Assembly: GCA_945957185.1 (NCBI GenBank) | Contig: CAMFKA010000060.1 | Span: forward strand, 1-10,420 | Direction of reading: 5' to 3' | DNA: 10,420 bases | Origin: an uncultured Chlamydiaceae bacterium | GTDB taxonomy: Bacteria; Chlamydiota; Chlamydiia; Chlamydiales; Parachlamydiaceae | Part shown: in pieces, positions 1 to 6,812 of the stretch | How positions within the stretch are numbered: the stretch's first letter is position 1 | How the letters are laid out: each line of letters opens with the position of its first letter | Position numbers and translations under genes: made by a program | The notes under the pieces: generated by a model | What the model was told of the DNA's origin: nothing | Seen by the model: only the letters and a program-made list of their open reading frames with translations | The model's database searches: none

Positions 1-1
1 C

Positions 2-424
2 CTTTTTGCCGGATCAGGTGCGATGGGATTGGAAGCGCTTAGCCGCGGAGCTACCAAGGCCACTTTTGTGGATTCTTCTATGGATAGCATCCGTTGCATC
101 AAAGAGAACCTCAAGACATTTCAAATGGAGTCATCTGCAACAGTGATCCATGCTGATGTATTTGCATCATTAGAACGTCTGCAAAAGAGTGGACAAACGT
201 TTGATTTGATTTTTGCCGATCCTCCGTATGAGCACGGAGAGGATTTTGGTTTAGAAATTCTTTCTAAATTAGATCAAAGCGAGCTGCTTAATCCCGATGC
301 TTGGGTGTATCTGGAGGAGTCTTCGAAAATTGTAATTCCACATGAGGACTTGAAGCATCTGAGGCTGAATAGCTATAGGAAAACCGGGCGTTCAAGCCTC
401 TACGAATTTAAATACCACGCATAA
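2..424 (+). CDS. rsmD: 16S rRNA (guanine-N2)-methyltransferase RsmD, 3' part
   Basis: Partial gene: the reading frame is open from the window edge, so the N-terminal roughly 50 residues lie upstream and about 141 residues are visible. RsmD methylates N2 of G966 (E. coli numbering) in 16S rRNA of the assembling 30S subunit, using S-adenosylmethionine. The visible part begins in the SAM-binding motif I (LFAGSGAMGLEALSRGA), continues through the acidic end of strand 2 (FVDSS) and carries the catalytic motif IV FADPPY, the DPPY form typical of this family. The C-terminus is of normal extent and ends in TAA. It is convergent with the minus-strand sugar operon and separated from it by a large palindrome. 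The glycine-rich segment together with DPPY and overall spacing makes RsmD much more likely than another N-methylase. Confidence 0.93.
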   Translation, partial: LFAGSGAMGLEALSRGATKATFVDSSMDSIRCIKENLKTFQMESSATVIHADVFASLERLQKSGQTFDLIFADPPYEHGEDFGLEILSKLDQSELLNPDAWVYLEESSKIVIPHEDLKHLRLNSYRKTGRSSLYEFKYHA

Positions 425-448
425 GTCTTGATTGTTTCCATGTGTTAT

Positions 449-638
449 GCCGCGAATGCGGCTAAAGCGTGTAGCCACATGCGTAAGCGTGTGGTAACGA
501 TGATATGAAAAACCGAGCCGCGAATGCGGCGGCAGAAAGTAATGCAGAAATCTGCCGCCGTTTTCACGGCTGTATAGATCCTTTTAACGTTACCACACGC
601 TTACGCATGTGGCTACACGCTTTAGCCGCATTCGCGGC
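449..638. repeat. 190-bp nested palindromic element between convergent genes
   Basis: Read directly from the sequence: positions 449-499 and 588-638 are perfect inverted repeats of 51 bp. Inside them, 517-536 and 551-570 form a second inverted repeat (17 of 20 positions match) with exactly the same dyad axis (543.5), leaving a 14-nt loop. The 17-nt segments between the two stems (500-516, 571-587) are not complementary. The 14-mer GCCGCGAATGCGGC, itself a small hairpin, occurs at 449-462 and 517-530 and inverted at 625-638; a degenerate copy is at 557-570. No target-site duplication is obvious at the ends and no transposase is encoded. It lies 25 bp after rsmD and 15 bp before the end of the convergent HEAT-like gene, so a transcript from either side would fold into the same giant hairpin. 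It may be a BIME/REP-like or MITE-like element, probably acting also as a two-way transcription end or mRNA 3' stabiliser. The structure is certain; the function is inferred. Confidence 0.93.
527..560. repeat. inner hairpin at the centre of the palindrome
   Basis: CGGCGGCAGA (527-536) and TCTGCCGCCG (551-560) are perfectly complementary over 10 bp around a 14-nt loop. A competing small hairpin, GCAGA-AA-TCTGC (544-555), and another, GCCGT/ACGGC (557-561 with 566-570), use the same bases, so the centre could fold in alternative ways. No run of T follows either side, so this is not a classical intrinsic terminator taken alone. Confidence 0.7.
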
Positions 639-653
639 TGATTGTCAAACTAA

Positions 654-1565
654 CTACGCTAATGTGCTCAAAACGACTTTGATGTCTCTTTTGAGGTCTT
701 TGGACAGCGATGCCGATTGACTTAGTTTATCAAGCGGTTCTTTGAATGTCGCCGCAGGCAACCCTTCGCATAGATACACCAAATAAGTGGCGAAGATAGG
801 GTCTTTGATTACATCGGGAGCTTGTAGAAGATCTACGGCTACTTTTCCGACAGATTCATCACCTTTAAAACATTCCAGCGCGATAGCGGCTTTCTCGTTA
901 TCTTCATTTAAGGGTCGCCCTTGCAGAACTTTAAGCAAAAATTCTTTAGCCGGTTCTCCGATGGCTTTCAAAGCGTGAAGAACGCCTTCATCATGGAAGA
1001 AGTCTCCGTCGCCAATTGCTTCAAATAGCGCGATGATGGCTTTACGGTCTCCAATTTTTGCTAAGCATTCAGCAGCAATTTCGGGAGCAAAACCGTAGCC
1101 CGGAAAAAGAGGATCGTAAAAATCGAGATTACGCAACACTTCGATCAGAGCGGGAGTCGCCGAAAGCTTATACGGAAGAAATGACTCTACTATTTTAGTC
1201 GTATCGTGGTCTTCTGAAAGGATCAGATCAGCGATAAGAGTAGGAATAGGGTTTTCTTTGCTGTCAGCTTCGTAAATTTGACGTAGATTTTTATACATCT
1301 CTCGTATTCTGGTAATTTTTTCTTCATCCCCTTCCGAAAGCAGCGCGACAGCCAGATTTTCACCCGATTTTTTCTCTTTTTCTGCCAGTTCGATCACGCG
1401 TTCCAAGTCAATAGCAGGAGAGCACCCTTTCCCCTCTTTGGTGTAGTAGTCGATCATGACATCGAAGCTGCCGCCGAAATGAGCTTCTCTGTGGAGGAGA
1501 ATGTCGATGTCTTGCGAGTTAGCGAAATTGTGTTCCCAGCCCTCTTCGTCGATAGAACGTGTCAT
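654..1565 (-). CDS. HEAT-like alpha-helical repeat protein, function unknown
   Basis: A 303-aa protein without signal peptide or membrane segment, so probably cytoplasmic. Residues 1-45 are acidic and aromatic-rich. From about residue 105 to 300 the sequence reads as paired amphipathic helices with HEAT/PBS-lyase-like character, for example PEIAAECLAKIGDRKAIIAL around 161-180 and EGVLHALKAIGEPAKEFLL around 193-211. Such repeats usually serve as protein-binding scaffolds. No catalytic motif is visible. Its ATG overlaps the stop of the upstream 2-epimerase gene in an ATGA (1562-1565), with a strong AGGGGAG ribosome site 8 nt upstream inside that gene, so it is the last, translationally coupled gene of the sugar operon. 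Coupling suggests a role linked to the glycan pathway, but it could simply share the transcript. Family placement is by eye. Confidence 0.72.
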   Translation of the reverse strand: MTRSIDEEGWEHNFANSQDIDILLHREAHFGGSFDVMIDYYTKEGKGCSPAIDLERVIELAEKEKKSGENLAVALLSEGDEEKITRIREMYKNLRQIYEADSKENPIPTLIADLILSEDHDTTKIVESFLPYKLSATPALIEVLRNLDFYDPLFPGYGFAPEIAAECLAKIGDRKAIIALFEAIGDGDFFHDEGVLHALKAIGEPAKEFLLKVLQGRPLNEDNEKAAIALECFKGDESVGKVAVDLLQAPDVIKDPIFATYLVYLCEGLPAATFKEPLDKLSQSASLSKDLKRDIKVVLSTLA

Positions 1566-2659
1566 GAGTCAAGCTCCCCTTTAAAGTGTTTAAGAATAGT
1601 ACTAAGTATGAATTTAGCGGCGTGGCCGTCGCCATAAAGATTTTTGTGGGAAGGGAAACGACCGCTTTGACTTGCAATGTAAGCCTGTTCGATTTTTTCC
1701 GGACAGCTTCCCGTCAATGTGTTATACCCCTCTTCTACTAATTCTTCCCATTCGGTTTCATTGCGCAGAGTGATGCATGGCTTGGAAAGCCAATAAGCTT
1801 CTTTCTGGATCCCTCCCGAATCTGTCAAAATGACTTTGGAGCCTTTTTGTAAGGAGAGCATATCAAAATACCCTACCGGAGAAATGAATTTAAGTTGCTC
1901 CGGAAAGTTCAAATGTGAGAGATGCGACTTAAACGCTTGCTCTGTGCGAGGATGCAGTGGGAAGACTACAGGAGTGTGTGTTGCAATTTTGGAAAGCGCG
2001 ACCATAATCCCTTCCAAATCTTTTGGTGAATCGGTATTTTCTGCGCGATGTACCGTTGCCAACACGTAGTTGTCCAATTTTAAATCGGCGCGAATGGTGC
2101 TGATTTGTTGAGCCTTCTGGGAATAGTAAGTGACGGCATCCAACATGATATCTCCCGAAACAAAAATATTTGCTTCTAAAATACCTTCTCGTCGCAAATT
2201 CTTGCAGGCGCTTTCACTTGGAGTGAATAGTAACGTCGAGCATTGATCGGTCAAGATGCGATTAATCTCTTCGGGCATCTTGCGGTTAAAGGAGCGTAGA
2301 CCGGCTTCGACGTGGGCGATAGGGATGTGCAATTTAACAGCAGCAAGGGCTCCTGCTAGCGTAGAATTCGTATCGCCAAATACAAGAACGTAATCCGGCT
2401 TTTCGGCAAGAAGAATCTCTTCGATTTTTTCGAGCATCCTTCCTGTCATTGCCCCTTGCGCGCATCCTCCGACTCCTAAGGAGTAATTAGGCTTGGGAAT
2501 CTCCATTTCGGTGAAAAAAATATCGGACATATTTTCGTCGTAATGTTGCCCTGTGTGGATGATGATCTCTTCGATTTCGGGGAACTCTTTTAAAGCTCTA
2601 CTTAGAGCTGCCGCTTTGACGAATTGTGGTCGCGCTCCGACGATGGTGAGTAGTTTCAT
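1562..2659 (-). CDS. UDP-N-acetylglucosamine 2-epimerase family protein (WecB/WbpI-like)
   Basis: A 365-aa cytoplasmic enzyme of the non-hydrolysing UDP-GlcNAc 2-epimerase family, of usual length. Visible family marks are the N-terminal VGARPQFVKAA, GDTNST (Asp96), HVEAGLRSFNRKMPEEINR (Glu118 and Glu131), ATVHRAENTD (His204) and the uridine/phosphate-binding segment TDSGGIQKEAYWLSKPCITLRN followed by TEWEELVEEGYN. These match the acidic and histidine residues known to be needed for C2 epimerisation. The upstream genes make the 2,3-diacetamido glucuronic acid nucleotide, so the likely substrate is UDP-GlcNAc(3NAc)A, giving UDP-ManNAc(3NAc)A as with P. aeruginosa WbpI. WecB activity on plain UDP-GlcNAc is the alternative and cannot be excluded by eye. 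Its start overlaps the stop of the fusion gene in an ATGA (2656-2659); no good ribosome site precedes it, which favours translational coupling. Confidence 0.93.
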   Translation of the reverse strand: MKLLTIVGARPQFVKAAALSRALKEFPEIEEIIIHTGQHYDENMSDIFFTEMEIPKPNYSLGVGGCAQGAMTGRMLEKIEEILLAEKPDYVLVFGDTNSTLAGALAAVKLHIPIAHVEAGLRSFNRKMPEEINRILTDQCSTLLFTPSESACKNLRREGILEANIFVSGDIMLDAVTYYSQKAQQISTIRADLKLDNYVLATVHRAENTDSPKDLEGIMVALSKIATHTPVVFPLHPRTEQAFKSHLSHLNFPEQLKFISPVGYFDMLSLQKGSKVILTDSGGIQKEAYWLSKPCITLRNETEWEELVEEGYNTLTGSCPEKIEQAYIASQSGRFPSHKNLYGDGHAAKFILSTILKHFKGELDS

Positions 2660-4251
2660 AGTTTTTTTACCGTATTGTGGGTCAGGAGATATTTATCCCC
2701 GCTGATGGGGCAGGCAGCTTCTTCAGTAAATCCAGGAAGAGTGGCAAGAGGAAGGTCTAGCTTTTCCCCATGTTCACTGATCCAACCCGTTTGGCGTGCG
2801 GGATTTCCGATGACCAAAGCGTAGGGCTTTATCGATTTGGTGACAACAGCACCGGCGCCAACGAAGCAGTACTCTCCCAGTTCATTGCCGCAAACGATCG
2901 TCGCATTAGCTCCGATAGTTGCTCCCTTACGAACGTGGGTGACTTTGTACTCATTTTTTCTGTTTACAGCACTTCTGGGGTTTGTCACATTCGTAAAAAC
3001 CATGCTAGGGCCCAAAAATACGTCTTCCTCGCAGATCACTCCGGTGTAAACGCTGACATTGTTTTGCACCTTGACATTCTTCCCTAGTTTCACTCCGGGG
3101 CTTATGACAACGTTCTGTCCGATGTTGCAGTTGTCTCCCACTTCGGCACCATCCATCACATGGCTAAAATGCCAAATCTTGGTTCCGGTTCCTACAGATG
3201 CGTTGGGGTGTATTTCTGCGGTTGCATGAGCGAAAAATGGCGCTTGCAGAGGCCCTTTGTTCAATTTTTCGAGGGCGCCATGGTTTTCTAAACTTTTTTG
3301 TGCCGCGGTTAAGACTTTTAGTACACGGATTCCCTCTTCACCATTAGTTTTAGGAGGTGTGTGCTGTTCGCAGCTATGAAGAAAGTGGAGGCACTCCTCT
3401 TTCAGAGGTTCGCCAAAAGGGACTGCAACGGGCTCTCCAACAACTTTGTTCGCCAAGGGGATAGAACCATTTTTCCAAGTGACGGGTTGCTTGTAGAATT
3501 GAAGCTTCTGTTCCCATGGTAAGGTGTCATCGAAAACGGCCATGCCGTGGGAGCCAGTGACGACGAGTTTTTGTTCTTTAAAGGGGTGCAGCCAGCTCAC
3601 GTAGATATGTGCAAAAAGGTCGTTATCGAATTGCATTGTCGTCATGGTTGTATCGGCGATCCCTTTTGATAGGTACGACCCGCCAATGCACCGCAGTTCT
3701 TTTGGAACGTTTTCTCCCGCAAGCGAGAGGATGACGGAGATGTCGTGCGGAGCAAAGCTCCACAAAGCGTTCTCTTCCGTGCGAATAGTTCCGAGATTGA
3801 GACGATGGGACGAAATTGTATAAATTCTTCCCAATTCTCCATGACGGACCATTTTTTGCAGTTCGATGACACAGGGGTGGTATTGAAGAAGGTGTCCCAC
3901 CATTAAAATGCGGTCCAATTGCTGGGCGAGCTGTTCCAGCTCTTCCGCCTCTTCTATATTAAGGCAAAGAGGTTTTTCGACAAAAACGTCTTTACCGGCT
4001 AATAACGCCTGCTTTGCCAGCGTGTAGTGGAGAGGAGCAGGAGCGGCGATGGCTATTTTATCGATCGCAGCATTATCCAAAACCTTCTGAAAAGAAGGTT
4101 CTAACTGCACATCGGTATAAATAGTTTTGTAACTATTGAGGAGATCGAGGTTTGGTTCGCAAATGGTGTGCAAAACGTTTAGCGCGTGAAAATTTCGCGC
4201 TAAATTTTTCCCCCAATTTCCCGCTCCCACAAGTGCTAAAGATCGATTCAT
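2656..4251 (-). CDS. fused UDP-sugar 3-dehydrogenase / N-acetyltransferase (WbpB-WbpD type)
   Basis: A 531-aa two-domain protein. Residues 1 to about 330 are a Gfo/Idh/MocA oxidoreductase: NAD-binding VGAGNWG (8-14), the family EKP motif (92-94), VGHLLQYHP (118-126) and FAPHD with a probable catalytic His169. This part matches WbpB/WlbA, which oxidises C3 of UDP-GlcNAcA. Residues about 345-485 are a left-handed beta-helix acetyltransferase with hexapeptide turns (HPNASVGTGTKIWHFSHV, VGDNCNIGQNVVISPGVKLG, FLGPSMVFTNVTNPRS), matching WbpD/WlbB, which acetylates the new 3-amino group with acetyl-CoA. A linker near 330-345 joins them. The start chosen is the ATG at 4251: it gives the canonical N-terminus, forms an ATGA overlap with the aminotransferase stop, and has AGAGG 7 nt upstream. 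A longer frame reaching 4356 would add an arginine-rich tail lying wholly in the aminotransferase gene and is rejected. In many bacteria these are two separate genes. Confidence 0.92.
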   Translation of the reverse strand: MNRSLALVGAGNWGKNLARNFHALNVLHTICEPNLDLLNSYKTIYTDVQLEPSFQKVLDNAAIDKIAIAAPAPLHYTLAKQALLAGKDVFVEKPLCLNIEEAEELEQLAQQLDRILMVGHLLQYHPCVIELQKMVRHGELGRIYTISSHRLNLGTIRTEENALWSFAPHDISVILSLAGENVPKELRCIGGSYLSKGIADTTMTTMQFDNDLFAHIYVSWLHPFKEQKLVVTGSHGMAVFDDTLPWEQKLQFYKQPVTWKNGSIPLANKVVGEPVAVPFGEPLKEECLHFLHSCEQHTPPKTNGEEGIRVLKVLTAAQKSLENHGALEKLNKGPLQAPFFAHATAEIHPNASVGTGTKIWHFSHVMDGAEVGDNCNIGQNVVISPGVKLGKNVKVQNNVSVYTGVICEEDVFLGPSMVFTNVTNPRSAVNRKNEYKVTHVRKGATIGANATIVCGNELGEYCFVGAGAVVTKSIKPYALVIGNPARQTGWISEHGEKLDLPLATLPGFTEEAACPISGDKYLLTHNTVKKL

Positions 4252-5354
4252 CGTGCTACCTCTTTTACGCAGTAAGAACGAATACCTTCTACGACGCGAT
4301 CGATATCTTCGTCTGTGAGCCAAGGGTGCATAGGAAGGCTTAAAACTTCTTTGCAAGCCGCTTCAGAGACCGGAAAACTTCCCTCCCCATAACCTAAATA
4401 TTCATAAACAGGTTGCAGGTGAACGCATTGCGGGTAATAGACCGCTGAAGGGATTTTCAAAGAACTGAGGTGCTTACTAAGAGCATCGCGATCATCCACT
4501 CGAATCGTGTATTGCGCATACACGTGCGTGTTGCCGTCTTGGACTTCGGGAGCGGAGCAAAATTCTCTTAAAAGAGTAGTATATTTCTCTCCAATTGCTC
4601 CCCGTTTTTCTACTTCTTCAGGAAAGTGTGGGAGCTTTGCTAACAAAATTGCTGCTTGCATTGTATCCAAGCGACCATTCATGCCGACAAGATAGTGATG
4701 GTGACGTACAATAGCGCCATGAGTGCGGATTGCGCGCATTTTCTCTGCAAGGTCATCATCGTCAGTGAATAGTGCACCTCCATCTCCATAGCATCCCAGT
4801 GGTTTTGCGGGGAAGAAGCTTGTGGATCCCACAAGAGACATGCCACAGCTGCGTTTACCGTTTTGAGTTGCTCCAAAACTTTGAGCCGCATCTTCAATAA
4901 CAGGAATTTTGTACTTTTCTGCGATGGCATTGATGATCCCGTAGTCCGGCATTTGGCCGAACAAATTGACGGGAAGAATCGCTTTTGTTTTAGGAGTAAT
5001 CGCAGCTTCGATTTTTGTGACATCAATGTTATAAGTCACTGGATCGATGTCGACAAAGACCGGAGTTGCTCCGACTAAATTGATCACTTCTGCCGAAGAG
5101 ATCCAAGTGAAAGGCACGGTGATCACTTCATCGCCGGGTCCAATCTCCAGAGCCCGCAAAGCAATTTCAAGAGTATGAGTGCCGCTAGCGGCACTGATGC
5201 AGTGTTTTACCCCGACATATGCAGCAAGCTGTCGCTCTAGTTCTTGAATTTCGGGACCCATGATAAATTGACCGTGATCCAATACTTTATGAATGGCGCT
5301 GTCGATCTTTGATTTAAGAAGCCTGTATTGTTGTTTTACGTCTATGAATTCCAT
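4248..5354 (-). CDS. PLP-dependent sugar aminotransferase (DegT/DnrJ/EryC1 family, WbpE-like)
   Basis: A 368-aa member of the DegT/DnrJ/EryC1 aminotransferase family, full length. Seen in the sequence: N-terminal MEFIDVKQQYRLL, GPEIQELERQLAAYVGVKH, the sugar/PLP-phosphate segment SAASGTHTLEIALRAL (54-69), the PLP-ring aspartate motif IEDAAQSFGA (Asp155), and FFPAKPLGCYGDGG with the Schiff-base lysine Lys184. In the pathway it transfers an amino group, from glutamate in WbpE/WlbC, to C3 of the 3-keto UDP-sugar acid made by the dehydrogenase domain encoded next. Neighbouring genes for that dehydrogenase and the acetyltransferase support this substrate over those of other DegT enzymes. The gene starts 16 bp after the WbpA-like gene, with AAGGA 6 nt before the ATG, and overlaps the fusion gene by 4 nt. 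Confidence 0.93.
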   Translation of the reverse strand: MEFIDVKQQYRLLKSKIDSAIHKVLDHGQFIMGPEIQELERQLAAYVGVKHCISAASGTHTLEIALRALEIGPGDEVITVPFTWISSAEVINLVGATPVFVDIDPVTYNIDVTKIEAAITPKTKAILPVNLFGQMPDYGIINAIAEKYKIPVIEDAAQSFGATQNGKRSCGMSLVGSTSFFPAKPLGCYGDGGALFTDDDDLAEKMRAIRTHGAIVRHHHYLVGMNGRLDTMQAAILLAKLPHFPEEVEKRGAIGEKYTTLLREFCSAPEVQDGNTHVYAQYTIRVDDRDALSKHLSSLKIPSAVYYPQCVHLQPVYEYLGYGEGSFPVSEAACKEVLSLPMHPWLTDEDIDRVVEGIRSYCVKEVAR

Positions 5355-5370
5355 AAGTGTTCCTTCGTAA

Positions 5371-6669
5371 TTAGGCTGGGTAAACCAGTGCCGATTTAGG
5401 TAAAAAGTTCCTTGTATCTACAACAGGGACGCCATAGCTTAAGATGTCATCCGCAGAGAACACAGTGTGGCGTGTTGCGATGATAAAGCAGTCATAATTT
5501 TTAGAGAGAGGCATGCTTTTCTTTCCTGTCATTTGTGGATATTCTCTAGTATGCCCGATCTCTGGAACAAAAGGATCGTGGTAATCTACTGAAGCGCCTT
5601 TCTCTTCGAGCAGTCTCATGATTTCAAAGCTAGGGCTCTCTCTCATGTCGTCGACGTCAGCTTTGTAAGCCAATCCTAACACGAGGATTTTGGAGCCTTT
5701 CATCGATTTGCAGAAGTCGTTTAGGCAATCTTGTACTTTTGAAACCACATAACGAGGCATCGAACGGTTGATCTCTCCCGCAAGTTCGATAAAACGAGTG
5801 GTAATCCCAAATTCTTTTGCCTTCCATGTTAGGTAGAAAGGATCGATCGGGATGCAGTGCCCTCCAAGGCCAGGTCCCGGCCAAAATGCCATAAAACCGA
5901 ACGGTTTTGATGCTGCTGCACGGATCATTTCCCAAACATCGATGTTCATGGATGCGCAAATCATTTTCATCTCGTTGACCAAGGCGATGTTGACGCTTCG
6001 GAAAATATTTTCAAACAATTTTGCAAGCTCTGCAACCTGTGTGCTGCTGACAGGGATCACGTGATCGATAGCTAAAGAGTATAAGCCAACCGCTAAATCC
6101 AAGCTCGCAGGGTTCAAACCACCGACTAATTTAGGAATGGTTTTTGTGCTGTAGTGTTTGTTACCTGGGTCTTCTCTCTCAGGGCTGAACGCTAAGTAGA
6201 GGTTTTCTCCCGCTTTCAACTGCTTTGATTCTTCTAGGATAGGAAGCACAACTTCTTCTGTCGTTCCCGGCCATGTTGTGCTTTCCAGCGAAACGAGAGT
6301 ATGAGGTTGCAGGTAGGGGGCAATCGATTTGCACGAGTCGATAATAAAACGTAAATCAGGTTCGAGGTGATGGTCTAAAGGAGTTGGAACGCACAGAATA
6401 ACAGCATCGCATTTCCCGATATTGGTGTAGTCTGTAGTTGCTGAAAATCGTTTGCTCGCCAACATTTTAGATAACCGATCGCTCTGGATGTGCTTGATGT
6501 AGCTCGTCCCTTTGTTGAGGAGTTCGATTTTAGCAATGTCGACATCAAAGCCAATGACGTTGACACCTGCTTCTGCAAAAACGAGGGCCAAAGGGAGTCC
6601 TACATAGCCGAGTCCGACGATTCCGACGGTAAGCTCTTTTTTTTTGATTTTCTCAATTGTAATTCCCAT
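5371..6669 (-). CDS. UDP-N-acetylglucosamine 6-dehydrogenase (WbpA-like nucleotide sugar dehydrogenase)
   Basis: A 432-aa UDP-sugar dehydrogenase that would oxidise C6 of UDP-GlcNAc to UDP-GlcNAcA with two NAD+, the first step of the operon's pathway. Motifs seen: NAD-binding GLGYVG (19-24), CVPTPL (93-98), ESTTWPGTTEE (129-139), FSPEREDPGN (161-170), the helical core with ELAKLFENIFRSVNIALVNE, and the active-site GPGLGGHCIPIDPFYL with catalytic Cys272; the C-terminal UDP-binding domain has LGLAYKADVDDMRESPS. The EREDPGN form is typical of the WbpA/TviB branch acting on N-acetylated hexosamines rather than UDP-glucose. The chosen ATG at 6669 gives a short lead-in before the Rossmann strand and has AGAAGGA 8 nt upstream; extension to 6711 adds 14 residues without support. 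It is the first gene of the operon, transcribed from the divergent region at 6670-6812. Confidence 0.93.
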   Translation of the reverse strand: MGITIEKIKKKELTVGIVGLGYVGLPLALVFAEAGVNVIGFDVDIAKIELLNKGTSYIKHIQSDRLSKMLASKRFSATTDYTNIGKCDAVILCVPTPLDHHLEPDLRFIIDSCKSIAPYLQPHTLVSLESTTWPGTTEEVVLPILEESKQLKAGENLYLAFSPEREDPGNKHYSTKTIPKLVGGLNPASLDLAVGLYSLAIDHVIPVSSTQVAELAKLFENIFRSVNIALVNEMKMICASMNIDVWEMIRAAASKPFGFMAFWPGPGLGGHCIPIDPFYLTWKAKEFGITTRFIELAGEINRSMPRYVVSKVQDCLNDFCKSMKGSKILVLGLAYKADVDDMRESPSFEIMRLLEEKGASVDYHDPFVPEIGHTREYPQMTGKKSMPLSKNYDCFIIATRHTVFSADDILSYGVPVVDTRNFLPKSALVYPA

Positions 6670-6812
6670 ACATGCCGTCCTTCTAAAATTTAGTAAGCCT
6701 GATTTTAGCAAATGAGGAGAATACTCGAAAGAAAAACCCGAAACTGCAATAATGACTCTCCCTATCCAAGTTGTTTGGGCAGTATCAAGAAATAATAGTA
6801 TGGAGAGCGATC
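6670..6812. promoter_or_regulatory. divergent intergenic region between sugar operon and exported protein gene
   Basis: This 143-bp AT-rich gap must hold the promoter of the minus-strand sugar operon and probably one for the plus-strand gene. On the minus strand, TAAAAT about 45 nt before the WbpA start is a possible -10 with a poor -35 17 bp upstream. On the plus strand, TTGTTT at 6771-6776 resembles a -35 but no convincing -10 follows at normal spacing. No clear operator, riboswitch or hairpin is visible. The location is supported by gene layout; exact elements are not. Confidence 0.5.
6802..6807 (+). promoter_or_regulatory. ribosome binding site deciding the start at 6813
   Basis: GGAGAG lies 5 nt before ATG 6813. 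The frame stays open upstream to another ATG at 6771, but that one has no ribosome site and would put 14 polar and aromatic residues in front of a good signal peptide. The downstream ATG is therefore preferred. Confidence 0.8.

Noticed and set aside
449..638. CRISPR array suggested by repeated GCCGCGAATGCGGC units
   Set aside because: Only three copies, in both orientations, at unequal spacing, with no unique spacers; the arrangement is palindromic.
449..638. Complete insertion sequence
   Set aside because: There is no room for a transposase and no flanking direct duplication; at most a non-autonomous element.
505..720. Plus-strand 71-codon open frame across the palindrome
   Set aside because: It is produced by the inverted repeat and the antisense of the HEAT-like gene's 3' end, has no ribosome site, and shows no protein-like pattern.
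4252..4356. N-terminal extension of the fusion protein
   Set aside because: The added 35 residues are arginine-rich, lie wholly within the aminotransferase gene in another frame, and precede a canonical start with a ribosome site and ATGA overlap.
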